Shown here piece by piece: positions 32,707 to 43,533 of a stretch of 64,000 nucleotides of DNA. Positions within the stretch are counted from its first letter, which is position 1. The number at the start of each line of letters is the position of its first letter. The stretch lies in contig NC_057809.1 in the NCBI RefSeq assembly GCF_018294505.1, positions 511,516,013 through 511,580,012 on the forward strand, read 5' to 3'. Below the pieces are notes generated by a model. The model had not been told where the DNA came from. It saw only the letters and a list, made by a program, of their open reading frames with translations, and ran no database searches. The position numbers were made by a program, and so were the translations under genes. The stretch is from Triticum aestivum. Taxonomy: Eukaryota; Streptophyta; Magnoliopsida; Poales; Poaceae.

Positions 32707-33882
32707 CTAGAACTTGTTGCTGTACCAGAAGACTCCCTTGCGATCCTCGGGCTGGACGTAGATGCACTCCTTGGCCGAGCGCCATGTGGCCCTGGCGAGG
32801 GGGTTCGATTCGAACTGGTAGTACTCGCCGAGGACGGGCTTGATCGCCTTGGTGGCCTCCATGGCGTGGTAGTGCGGTATGCTGGAGAAGAGGTGGTGCG
32901 CGACGTGCGTGTCCGTGGTGTTGTGGAACACGCGGTTGAGGACGCCCAGGTCGCGGTCCATGGTGGCGAGCGCCCCGCGCAGCCAGTCCCACTCCGTCGA
33001 GTCGTAGTGCGGCAGCGCCGGGTGGGTGTGAGCCAGGTAGGTGATCACGACCAGCCACGCGTTCACGATCAGCAGCGGCACCCCGTAGAGCCGCACCACC
33101 CACCAGAACCCGAAGGCCGACGCGAGCTTCAGCAGGGCCAAGGAGACGGCCAGCACGCCGGCGTCCGAGATGAAAACCTGCGCGCGCTCCAGCTCGCTGT
33201 ACATCGGGCCGTAGGGGTCGTAGTGGCAGACGAAGCGCGGGTACGGGCGGCCGGAGGTGTTGAGCGCCAGGTACATCGGCCACCCGAGGGTGAGCTGCAC
33301 GGCGATGTACCCCAGACGCCCCACGGGGTTGTTGTAGATGTAGGGGGTGTACCACGGCAGCGCCTCCTTCTTCTTCGGGACGTACACCTCGTCGTGCTCC
33401 AGCGAGCCGGTGTTGGCGTGGTGGCGGCGGTGGCTGTACTTCCACGAGAAGTAGGGGACGAGGAGCCATGAGTGGAGCACCAGGCCGACGATGTTGTCGA
33501 GCAGCAGGTAGTCGGAGAAGGCGTGGTGGCCGCACTCGTGGGCGAGCACCCAGACGCCGGTCATGACGCAGCCCTGCGTGGCCCAGTAGAGCGGCCAGGC
33601 GCCCAGCTGTTGAATGGTCGGGAGTGCCGGGATCCAGACCAGCGCGGCGTACAGGAGGGACGCGATCATCAGGCCTGGCGATCATGGCGAGGTCGTAGAC
33701 CACATAGGAGAAGGACTTGATCACCGAGCGCTGGAAGCAGTGAGGCGGGATTGCCTGATCTGGGCCAGCGTGAACGGCGGCTTGTCTGTCGGCGCGCGCT
33801 GGGAGATCTCACCGGCGCCGGCGCGGCCGAGCAGCTCCTGCTTCTCCCGCTCCTTCTCCGTCATCCTGCCTCCGGCACCCAT
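32707..33882 (-). pseudogene. FAD2: FAD2-like microsomal oleate desaturase, frame-disrupted
   Basis: On the minus strand, ATG 33882 opens a normal plant FAD2 N terminus ([21 protein letters not shown]). After codon 44 (33750) the frame shifts and reaches TGA at 33721-33723. The true frame continues in another register ([18 protein letters not shown]) and returns to the first register by 33669. From there 320 codons are open to 32707. The open part holds all three histidine boxes: HECGHH (33540-33523), HRRHH (near 33430) and HVAHH (near 32905), and ends WYSNKF, an ER-type aromatic retrieval tail. FAD2 converts oleate on phosphatidylcholine to linoleate in the ER. Total length (391 codons) fits the family. 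It may be a recent pseudogene, or make a truncated protein from the in-frame ATG at 33669; an assembly error is the other possibility. Confidence 0.93.
33662..33685. other. hAT-like scar in FAD2: 8-bp repeat flanking CAGGCCTG
   Basis: Plus strand: GCGATCAT (33662-33669), CAGGCCTG (33670-33677), GCGATCAT (33678-33685). An exact 8-bp direct repeat encloses an 8-bp palindrome that starts CAGG and ends CCTG, the form expected of hAT terminal bases. The net 16-bp gain equals +1 in frame and is one of the two frame changes in this gene. Confidence 0.75.
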
Positions 33883-33942
33883 GATGCTGCTGACAAGTGA
33901 CAACAACAGAAGGCCCTGGTGATCAGACAGTGTGTATGAAGG

Positions 33943-33952
33943 TATATATATA
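33943..33952 (-). promoter_or_regulatory. Possible TATA box upstream of FAD2
   Basis: An alternating TATATATATA run lies about 60 bp upstream of the FAD2 start codon on the minus strand. Plant FAD2 genes often have a 5'-UTR intron, so the true promoter could lie further upstream and this run could be intronic. Confidence 0.3.
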
Positions 33953-34668
33953 TCATTCAAGAACGAAGATATATTCTGCCTCGTGTGTATATCTGTTTTT
34001 CAAACGAGGCTGCGCTGAATCTGCCTTGCCAAAAACAAATAAGTAGTGTCTGTTTGACACTCAACCAAAATTCAGTTCAGGTTCAGTCAAATGAGGCTGC
34101 GGTAAACTTGGACTCTTTCATTCATGACAACACATGGCATTCATTGGGCTGAACTTGGATAGTTAACTGATTGACAAGCTAAGTAAAAAAAAAAGAACTG
34201 AAACTGTAATTCAAGTCTTTTCATTTGAAATTCAACCAAAAATACAACTGCTTGAACACTGTAGGTCATATATGTCATCAATGTAAAAAAGAGCTTGGAA
34301 TCCAATATGAAAGACATGCATCACCCACGAGCCACGATGTTGCAAAACAAAAATCCTAAACTGACTGGAAAATTCAGACTGGAAAGATCAACAGGTACAG
34401 AGAAAGCACTACGCTAGTCACCATACGCCACAGGAGAGACAGCCACACCGCTGCTGCTCCATGGTACCCAAGCCCGCTGTCTCTGCCTGTGCAACAGATA
34501 TCGGTGTAGATCCTGCCGCGATGATGACCGTCGTGCCGTTCCTTGGACCATGAGCCCATCGATTCACCTTGTTTATTCCGCAGGCACTGAACTGTATCGC
34601 AGAGTTTTGTTTTATGGGTTGCAGTATAGTCTAATTCATGGACTCATTCGATGTAAAAATAATAATTA
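33953..34668. other. FAD2 upstream region, nothing further recognised
   Basis: AT-rich, non-coding sequence that would hold the promoter and any 5'-UTR intron of FAD2. No mobile element, inverted repeat or gene was recognised here. Confidence 0.5.
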
Positions 34669-34959
34669 ATGGACTTATTTGGCGCAATTTGCGGGGCTCA
34701 TCTTCATCACCAACACTTGTATGATCTGGAAGAGGTGGGCTCCCCCAAGTGCAAATTCTTTGCCTGGTTAATTCTTCAAAACCAAGTCTGGACAGCGGAT
34801 CACCTGGCTCGGCGGGGATGGCCAAATTGCGACCTTTGCCCCCTCTGCAAGCAAGTTCAAGAGTCCGTGGCCCACCTCCTTTTCCAATGTCGATTCTCGG
34901 TTAGAGTCTGGAACGAGATTTTCGCTTGGTTTGGCATTTACTCATTTACCTGTTATTGA
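34669..34959 (+). pseudogene. LINE fragment: reverse-transcriptase zinc-binding region
   Basis: A 96-codon open stretch encodes SPKCKFFAWLILQNQVWTAD, then CDLCPLCKQVQESVAHLLFQC, the zinc-binding region (zf-RVT) found downstream of reverse transcriptase in plant LINEs. Spacing of the C..C...H...C residues is as expected. The polymerase and endonuclease parts are missing, so this is a short remnant. Confidence 0.85.
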
Positions 34960-35044
34960 GCTGAGATAATTGATTTTTTTTTGCCAAATGTGCTATCAAT
35001 GAGCGTAAAATTATGAACAACATGTGTACTATTTGTTCTAGCCG

Positions 35045-35205
35045 CTAGGTGCCCAATGGTTACGGGTATCCGTCGGGTATGGGTATGAGTAAAGTTTCAT
35101 ACCCATAGGTACGGGTATGAGTAGAATTTTGTACCCACTGACTATACGGGTATGGGTATGGTACTGCTCTACCCTGCCCATACCCTTCCCGTTGCATCCT
35201 TACGC
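35045..35205. mobile_element. hAT-type MITE-like repeat with GGGTA subterminal motifs
   Basis: Multiple copies of GGGTATGGGTATGAG and GTACGGGTATGAGTA-like motifs, with their complements towards the right end (CCCATACCCTTCCCGTTGC). The outer ends are loosely inverted (AGGTGCCCAATGG versus AAGGATGCAACGG). Such motif-rich short elements are common hAT-related non-autonomous elements in plants; the assignment is inferred. Confidence 0.5.
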
Positions 35206-35359
35206 CTACCTTGGAGTCTATCGTCGTTGCTCCCGGCGTCTTCCTCGCCCAAGTATCGTCCGCCCCTGCAGATGTCATTCATGGTGGACACCACTCCAGA
35301 AAAGTGTTTGATATAATGCCATAACCAACCTGTTGCCAATTGTTTCCTTATACTTTGAA

Positions 35360-36290
35360 GGGAACATGATGGATTCAGACATGTAGTACTTCTACGACAA
35401 CTTCATTGATTTGTCCTCGTCGGATGAGGATGAATATGAGCATGAAACGACGATGATGAGGGCGGTCCTTGCAAACACGAAGCATCGAAGGATCATGTTC
35501 TCAATTTCAAGGGATCAATTAAGGGACACCGAGTGTTGAATCAAAATAGGTCACATGGGCATTTGATGTTGATGGACGGCTACTTTATTCCCAATGCCCT
35601 ATTCGCAGACTATTTTTGCTAGCATTTTCAGATGCGGCAAAATGTTTTCGACCGCCTCTATGATGGTGTTTGAGCTTTTGATCACTACTTCATCGTGAAG
35701 AAGGACACCATTGGAACCATTGGCTTCTCTGGTTATCAGAAGTGCACGACCACATTGAGGATACTTTTCTGGATGTCTGAAAGCACATGGGGACATGCCA
35801 TGGTCAGGTTTGTTGCCGCGGTGGTCAAGGTGTTTGGACTGCAGTACTTGAGAGACCCAACTACCGCAGACATCGAACGGCTCGAGCACTCTCAGAAGCA
35901 AGAGGGTGTCCAGGTATGCTCGGATCCCTTGATTGCATGCACATGAAATGGAAGAACTACCAATATATATATTAAGGAAGGGCAATATCAAGGTCATGTT
36001 AAAAAGCCTACCATCATTTGGGTCACACAATGACATCAACTTGTTGCAGCAGTCTCCATTATTTGCTAGGTTGACCGCAGTACACGCTCCTCTGTGCAAC
36101 TATATCATGAATGGTCATGACTATAACATGGACTACTATTAGATTGAGGGTATATATCCTCCATGGATGACTTTTGTCAAGACCATCTTTGAGCCAAATA
36201 CACAAAAAGATCTCACTTTGTCCAAAGACAAGAAGGAGTTAGAAAGGATGTGGAGGGGCATTTGGAGTGCTCCAAACCCATTTTACATTT
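35360..36290 (+). pseudogene. PIF/Harbinger transposase remnant
   Basis: Pieces in changing frames match the plant PIF/Harbinger transposase. An N-terminal acidic part (DLSSSDEDEYEHET, near 35415) precedes the catalytic blocks: GSLDCMHMKWKN (near 35916-35952), SHNDINLLQQSPLFARL (near 36025-36075), NGHDYNMDYY (near 36110-36140) and KELERMWRGIWSAP (near 36230-36270). These hold the D, D and E positions of the DDE triad. Frameshifts and stops are many. The partner Myb-like gene was not found. Confidence 0.85.
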
Positions 36291-37438
36291 GTTCGTGAAC
36301 CCTAAAAGGGTCCGCGGCCGCATCCGCGAACGTTTAATTTGTCCAATTTGAAATGGCCCGTTAGAAATGCCCTTACAATTACGACTTTACGAGTATGTGC
36401 TCCTTGCGTTGCCCAACCGTCCATCTCAAGTGGACCGTACGATCCACCTATCGGGTGTGGTAGCGACCAAAACTCATTTCCTTTAACCTCATCTTGACTG
36501 ATTGCGCGAGATTTAAAAAATAACCTTTTTATCTTGCGAAACGTTAGCTCGGAAGGGTGGCAATTGCAAACGTTTTGGCTGGCAATTTACACTATGGGAA
36601 GATCACAATTTCTGAAATGGAAAAAAAATTGCTGCAAAAAGGAAGATTTTGCCATCTCCCACCATGTAAACTTGCCATGAATAAATGTTAGTTTGTCACC
36701 CCTTTCCGCAGATAACAGTACCGTTTAAAATATTGTTTGTAGGCATGCCGGCGAGCAGGTATGAGGGCATGTGCCGGATGTCCAGAACTCCAGGTATAGT
36801 CTGAAGCTTTGCTACACATACGCACAGATTTTACGGAAGATGAGCTACTGACTGATGTGGGATTAAAGGATTGGGAAATTATGATGGCTGGCCCCACCAC
36901 TCAAATCAGGGGGCGAGATTGGTTAGGAGAGGCAGTCCGTAAACTGCAGCCCATAATTTGTCCGTAGGTTTAGAATTTTCATATAGTCTGTACTACAGAT
37001 ATACCTAGCAATACGTCAGGCCGGGCCGGGCTTCGGGCCGGGCCTATCAAAGCCTGAAGTAGAAAACCTAGGCTCGAGCCCGACCCAGCCCAGCCTGGCT
37101 ATCGGTCCTAAAAATCAGGCCCAAGCCCAACCCATCTTGCAAAAAACCTGTCGGGTCTCGAGTTGGGCCTCTTCCTTAAACTGCAAAAACGACGGGCCCG
37201 GGCCTGGGCCGGCCTGGCCATCGGGCTCAAAATCCAGGCTCAGGCCCAACCCCTGGGCAAAGTTGGATCGAGCTTTTTCGAGCCGCGTCAGGTGGGGCCG
37301 TCCGGTCCGGGCTGCCCATGGCCACGTATGACTACAGACACTATTTACGACGTATTGTTTGTTTGGTTGTCTGTATAGGCCCTAAAACTGTAGGTGGCTA
37401 GACCGATTTTGGAAGGAAAACCGCTACTTACAGACACC
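36291..37438. other. Non-coding stretch with a GGCCGGGC-rich repeat
   Basis: No gene supported. Between about 37013 and 37320 there are many copies of GGGCCGGGC, GGCCTGGCC and CAGGCCCAAGCCCAA motifs on both strands. Such motif-rich segments often belong to hAT-related non-autonomous elements. The outer Gypsy element O begins at 37439; the five bases before it, ACACC, would be its left target duplication. Confidence 0.5.
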
Positions 37439-37734
37439 TGATACGTCCATTTTGCATCATACTTTTATGTTGATATTTATTGCATTATGGATTGTTATTT
37501 CACATTATGGTACACTAGTTATGCCTTTTCTCTCTTATTTTGTAAGATTTAAATAAAGAGGGGAGAATGCCGACAACTGGAATTCTGGACCGGAAAGGAG
37601 CAAATGTGAGATACCTATTTTGCACAACTCCAAATGTCCTGCAACTTTACAGAGAATTATTTTGAAATATATAAAAAATATTGGATGAAGAAACTACAGA
37701 AGGGGACCCAACAGGTGGCCACAAGCCTGGGGGG
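37439..37734 (+). repeat. 5' LTR of O, piece 1
   Basis: First 296 bp of the LTR, up to the insertion site of element A (GGGGG target duplication at 37730-37734). Confidence 0.88.
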
Positions 37735-39302
37735 TGATATGTCTCCAACGTATCTATAATTTTTGATTGTTCCATGCTATTATATTATCTGTTTTAGATG
37801 TTTAATGGGCTTTAATATACTTTTTATATTATTTTTAAGACTAACCTACTAACCAAAGGCAAAGTGCAAATTGTTGTTTTTTTTGCCTATTTCAGTGTTT
37901 CGCAAAAAAAGAATATCAAACGGAATCCAAACGGAATGAAACCTTCGGGAGAGTTATTTTTGGAACAAACGTGATCCAGTAGACTTGGAGTGGACGTCAA
38001 GAAAGAACCAAGGAGGCCACGAGGCAGGAGGGCGCGCCCCCATCCTCGTGGGCCCCTCGCAGCTCCACCGACCTACTTCTTCCTCCTATATATACCCATA
38101 TACCCTGAAAACATCCAGGAGCACCACGAAACCCTATTTCCACCGCCGCAACCTTATGTACCCGTGAGATCCCATCTTGGGGACTTTTCCGACGCTCCGC
38201 CGGAGAGGGAATCGATCACGGAGGGCTTCTACATCAACACCATAGCCTCTTCGATGATGTGTGAGTAGTTTACCACAGACCTTCAGGTCCATAGTTATTA
38301 GCTAGATGGCTTCTTCTCTCTCTTTGGATCTCAATACAAAGTTGTCCTTGATTCTCTTGAAGATCTATTCGATGTAATTCTTTTTGCGGTGTGTTTGTCG
38401 AGATCCGATGAATTGTGGGTTTATGATCAAGATTATCTATGAACAATATTTGATTCTTCTCTGAATTCTTTTATGCATGATTTAATATCTTTGCAAGTCT
38501 CTTCAAATTATCAGTTTGGTTTGGCCTACTAGATTGATCTTTCTTGCAATGGGGAGAAGTGCTTAGCTTTGGGTTCAATCTTGCGGTGTCCTTTCACAGT
38601 GACAGCAGGGGCAGCAAGGCACGTATTGTATTGTTTCCATCGAGGATAAAAAGATGGGGTTTATATCATATTGCTTGAGTTTATCCCTCTACATCATGTC
38701 ATCTTGCCTAATGCGTTACTCTGTTCTTATGAACTTAATACTCTAGATGCATGCTGGATAGCGGTCGATGTGTGGAGTAATAGTATTAGATGCAGAATCG
38801 TTTCGGTCTACTTGTCGCGGACGTGATGCCTATATACATGATCATGCCTAGATATTCTCATAATTATGCACTTTTCTATCAATTGCTTGACAGTAATTTG
38901 TTCACCCACCATAGAATTTGCTATCTTGAAAGAAGCCACTAGTGAAACCTATGGCCCTCGGGTCTATCTTCCATCATATTATTTTCCTATCCACTTGCTA
39001 TTTCTATTATTGTTTATTTTGCAATCTTTATTTTCCAATCTATATAATAAAATTACCAAAAATATTTATCTTATTATCTTTATCAGATCTCACTTTCGTA
39101 AGTGACCGTGAAGGGATTCACAACCCTTTTATCGCGTTGGTTGCGAGGTTCTTGTTTGTTTGTGCAGGTACGAGGGACTTGCGTGTAATCTCCTACTGGA
39201 TTGATACCTTGGTTCTCAAAAACTGAAGGAAATACTTACGCTACTTTGCTGCATCACCATTTCCTCTTCAAGGGAAAACCAATGCATGCTCAAGAGGTAG
39301 CA
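37735..39302 (+). repeat. 5' LTR of A
   Basis: Starts TGATATGTCTCCAACG, ends GAGGTAGCA. TATA-like CTATATATACCC is near 38086-38097. It pairs with 43534-46801, and the two are closely similar outside the solo-LTR insertion. Confidence 0.93.
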
Positions 39303-39313
39303 AGAAGGATTTC

Positions 39314-39399
39314 TGGCACCGTTGCCGGGGAGGTTGCACCAAGTCAAGTCAAGATTTGATCTCCTGCCAACGTGCGATTTCTGGCGCCGTTGCCGGGGA
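39314..39399 (+). other. Duplicated tRNA-Asp primer-binding site of A
   Basis: Two 18-nt sites 68 bp apart: TGGCACCGTTGCCGGGGA (39314-39331) and TGGCGCCGTTGCCGGGGA (39382-39399). The second is a perfect complement of the plant tRNA-Asp 3' end; the first, nearest the LTR, has one mismatch. Each is preceded by GATTTC and the first is followed by AAGTCAAG repeats, so the region arose by local duplication. Confidence 0.88.
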
Positions 39400-39586
39400 G
39401 ATCTACGCACAAGTCAAGACATATCAAGTATCCATCACAAACTCTTATCCCTCGCATTACATTATTTTCCATTTGCCTCTCGTTTTCCTCTGCCCCACTT
39501 CACCCTTGCCGTTTTATTTGCCCTCTTTTCCATTCGTCTCTTTTTGCTTGCTTCTTGTGTGCTTGTGTGTTGGATTGGTTGTCACG

Positions 39587-40723
39587 ATGTCTCTTCCAAA
39601 AAGTATTGATATTCACCATAGAAGGTTGGAAGAAATCGAAAACAGTTTTATGTCCTTGCAATTTGAGCATAATAATTTCTTCAGAAATGAGCTTAAAGAG
39701 CAAAAAGGTTTTATGGAATACGTGAATAAAGAGCTTGATGATATGTCTAAGTAATTTTATGGTTTGAAATCTCAGTTTGCTCATCTTGAAAAATTAATAG
39801 CCCAAATTTCGGATAAGCAGGCGACCTTAGTTAATAAGATGGCCGCCAAATCAGAAGAGTTAGATGATAATAAGGATGAAGATCTAAAAGTGATCGATGT
39901 GTCTCCTATTAAATCTTTGTTTTGCAATGTGGATTTTTATAATGATGGGACTGGAGTTGAGTCAACTTTAGTTAAAAGGCGTCCCAATGATTCGGAGTTT
40001 TTAGATCTTGATGCAAAAATTGGTAAAAGTGGGATTGAAGAGGTCAAAACTTTACATAGCAATGAACCCACTATTTTGGATTTCAAGGAATTTAATTATG
40101 ATAATTGCTCTTTGATAGATTGTATTTCCTTGTTGCAATCAGTGCTAAATTCTCCTCATGCTTATGATCAAAATAAAGCTTTTGCCAAACATATCGTTGA
40201 TGCCTTAATGCAATCCTATGAAGATAAGCTTGAATTAGAAGTTTCTATCCCTAGAAAACTTTATGATGAGTGGGAACCTACTATTAAAATTAAAATTAGA
40301 GATCATGAATGCTATGCTTTATGTGATTTGGGTGCTAGTGTTTCCACGATTCCAAAAACTTTGTGTGATGTGTTAGGTTTCCGTGAATTTGATGATTGTT
40401 CTTTAAATTTGCATCTTGCGGATTCCACCATTAAGAAACCTATGGGAAGGATTAATGTTGTTCTTATTGTTGCAAATAGGAATTATGTGCCCATAGATTT
40501 CATTGTTCTTGATATAGATTGCAATCCTACATGTCCTATTATTCTTGGTAGACCTTTCCTTAGACCGATTGGTGCAATTATTGATATGAAAGAAGGAAAT
40601 ATTAGATTTCAATTTCCGTTAAGGAAAGGCATGGAACACTTTCCTAGGAATAAAATTAAATTACCTTATGAATCTATTATGAGAGGCACTTATGGATTGC
40701 ATACCAAAGACGACAATACCTAG
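39587..40723 (+). pseudogene. A-element ORF: coiled coil plus retropepsin-like domain
   Basis: From ATG 39587 (MSLPKSIDIHHRRLEE) one frame runs 378 codons to 40723, broken by a TAA at 39752-39754. The first 100 residues are heptad-rich (HRRLEEIENSFMSLQFEHNN) and probably coiled coil. Residues about 220-350 form an aspartic-protease-like fold typical of Athila-lineage gag-pro: ALCDLGASVSTIPKTLC (active-site variant DLGA), then GRINVVLIVANRNY and CPIILGRPFLRPIGAIID. The second half is open from 39764. The protein likely derives from gag-protease; no zinc knuckle was seen. Confidence 0.85.
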
Positions 40724-43518
40724 ATCTATCCTTGTTTTTATGCCTAGCTAGGGGCGTTAAATGATAGCGCTTGTTAGGAGGCAACCCAATTTTATTTTTG
40801 TTTCTTGTTTTTTGTTCCTGTTTAGTAATAAATAATTCATATAGCTTCTGTTTAGATGTGGTTTATGTTTTTAATTAGTGTTTATGCCAAGTAGAACCTT
40901 TAGGAAGACTTGGGGGAAGTTTTCGCGATCTTGCTGTAAAAAACAGAAACTTTAGCGCTCACGAGATTTACTGCCAGTTTTTACTGGAGAGTGCGATTAG
41001 GCTGATTCTTTTTTCAGATGATTAATAGACAAATTTCTCATGTCCACCAATTTATTTCAGAATTTTTGGGGTTACAGAAGTATTCGAAACCTACAGATTA
41101 CTACAGACTATTCTGTTTTTCGTGTATTGTTTGCTTATTTTAATGAATCTATGGCTAGTATCAGGGGGGGTATGAACCATAGAGAAGATGGAATACAGTA
41201 GGTTTAACACCAATATAAATAAATAATGATTTCATTACAGTACCTTTAAGTGGTGGTTTGTTTTCTTATACTAACGGAGCTCATGAGATTTTCTGTTGAG
41301 TTTTGTGTTGTGAAGTTTTCAAGTTTTGGGTAAAGATTTGATGGATTATGGAATAAGGAGTGGCAAGAGCCTAAGCTTGAGGATTCCCAAGGCACCCCAA
41401 GGTAAAATTCAAGGACAACCAAAAGCCTAAGCTTGGGGATGCCCCGGAAGGCATCGCCTCTTTCGTCTCCGTCCATCGGTAACTTCACTTGATGCTATAT
41501 TTTTATTCACCACATGATATGTGTTTTGTTTGGAGCGTCTTGTATGATTTGAGTCTTTGATTTTTAGTCTACCACAATCATACTTGCTGTACACACCTTT
41601 TGGGAGAGACACACGTGAATCAGAATTTATTAGAATACTCTTTGTGCTTCACTTATATCTTTTGAGCTAGACAATTTTGCTCTAGTGCTTCACTTATATC
41701 TTTTTAGAGCACGGTGGTGGTTTTTTTTATAGAAATTATTGATCTCTCATGCTTCACTTATATCATTTTAAGAGTCCTCTAGAACAGCATGGTAATTTGC
41801 TTTGGCTATAAAATTAGTCCTAATATGATAGGCATCCAAGATGGGTATAATAAAAACTATCATAAAAAGTGCATTGAATACTATGAGAAGTTTGATACTT
41901 GATGATTGTTTTGAGATATGAAGATGGTAATATTAGAGTCATGCTAGTTGAGTAGTTGTGAATTTGAGAAATACTTGTGTTAAAGTTTGTGATTCCCGTA
42001 GCATGCACGTATGGTGAACCGTTATGTGATGAAGTCGGAGCATGATTTATTTATTGATTGCCTTCCTTATGGGTGGCGGTCGGGGACGAGCGATGGTCTT
42101 TTCCTACCAATCTATCCCCCTAGGAGCATGCACGTAGTACTTTATTTTGATAACTAATAGATTTTTGTAATAAGTATGTGAGTTCTTTATGACTAATGTT
42201 GAGTTCATGGATTGTACGCACTCTCACCCTCCCACCATTGCTAGCCTCTCTAGTACCGCGCAACTTTCGCCGGTACCATAAACCCACCATATACTTTCCT
42301 CAAAACAGCCACCATACCTACCTATTATGGCATTTCCATAGCCATTCCGAGATATATTGCCATGCAACTTACCACCGTTTCGTTTGCTATGACACATTTC
42401 ATCATTGTCATATTGCTTTGCATGATCATGTAGTTGATATCGTATTTGTGGCAAAGCCACCTTTATAATTCTTTTGTACATGTCACTCTTGATTCATTGC
42501 ACATCCCGGTACACCGCCGGAGGCATTCACATAGAGTCATATTTTGTTTTAGTATCGAGTTGTAAGTAAATAAAAGTGTGATGATCATCATTATTAGAGC
42601 ATTGTCCCAAGTGAGGAAAGGATGATGGAGACTATGATCCCCCCACAAGTCGGGGTGAGACTCCGGATAAAAAAAGAGAAAATAAAAAAGAGGCCATAAA
42701 AAAGAGAAGGCCCAAATAAAAAAAATAAAAAAATGAGAGAAAAAGAGAGAAGGGACGATGTTACTATCCTTTTACCACACTTGTGCTTCAAAGTAGCACC
42801 ATGATCTTCATGATGGAGAGTCTCCTATGTTGTCACTTTCATATACTAGTGGGAATTTTACATTATAGAACTTGGCTTGTATATTCCAATGATGGGCTTC
42901 CTCAAAATGCCCTAGGTCTTCATGAGCAAGCAAGTTGGATGCACACCCACTTAGTTTCTTTTGTTGAGCTTTCATACACCTATAGCTCTAGAGCATCCGT
43001 TGCATGGCAATCCCTACTCACTCACATTGATATCTATTGATGGGCATCTCCATAGCCCGTTGATACGCCTAGTTGATGTGAGACTATCTTCTTCTTTTTT
43101 GTCTTCTCCACAACCACCATTCTATTCCACCTATAGTGCTATATCCATGGCTCACGCTCATATATTGCGTGAAGATTGAAAAAGTTTGAGAACATCAAAA
43201 GTATGAAACAATTGCTTGGCTTGTCATCGGCTTTGTGCATGATTAAAACTTTGTGTGATGAAGATAGAGCATAGCCAGACTATATGATTTTGTAGGGATA
43301 ACTTTCTTTGGCCATGTTATTTTGAGAAGACATGATTGCTTTGTTAGTATGCTTGAAGTATTATTATTTTTATGTCAATATTAAATTTTTATCTTCAATC
43401 TTTCGGATCTGAACATACACGCCACAATAAAGAAAATTACATTAAGAATTATGCTAGGTAGCATTCCACATCAAAAATCTGTTTTTATCATTTACCTACT
43501 CGAGGACGAGCAGGAATT
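40724..43518 (+). other. 3' non-coding spacer of A
   Basis: This 2.8 kb contains only short chance frames. Three copies of TGCTTCACTTATATC occur at 41645, 41686 and 41750, a motif shared (inverted) with the spacer of B. A polypurine-rich stretch near 42665-42755 (AAAAAGAGAA runs) may be low-complexity expansion. I see no env-like gene that I can support. Confidence 0.65.
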
Positions 43519-43533
43519 AAGCTTGGGGATGCT
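43519..43533 (+). other. Polypurine tract of A
   Basis: AAGCTTGGGGATGCT abuts the 3' LTR start TGATACG at 43534. Confidence 0.8.

Noticed and set aside
32689..33471. A 260-codon plus-strand open frame over FAD2
   Set aside because: It is antisense to the conserved desaturase sequence with its histidine boxes; the high GC content creates the open frame by chance.
35599..36099. A 166-codon minus-strand frame
   Set aside because: It is antisense to the Harbinger transposase remnant, whose DDE motifs are on the plus strand.
42196..42468. Short frames in the A spacer as a possible env-like gene
   Set aside because: No signal peptide, transmembrane pattern or conserved motif was convincing, and the frames are short.
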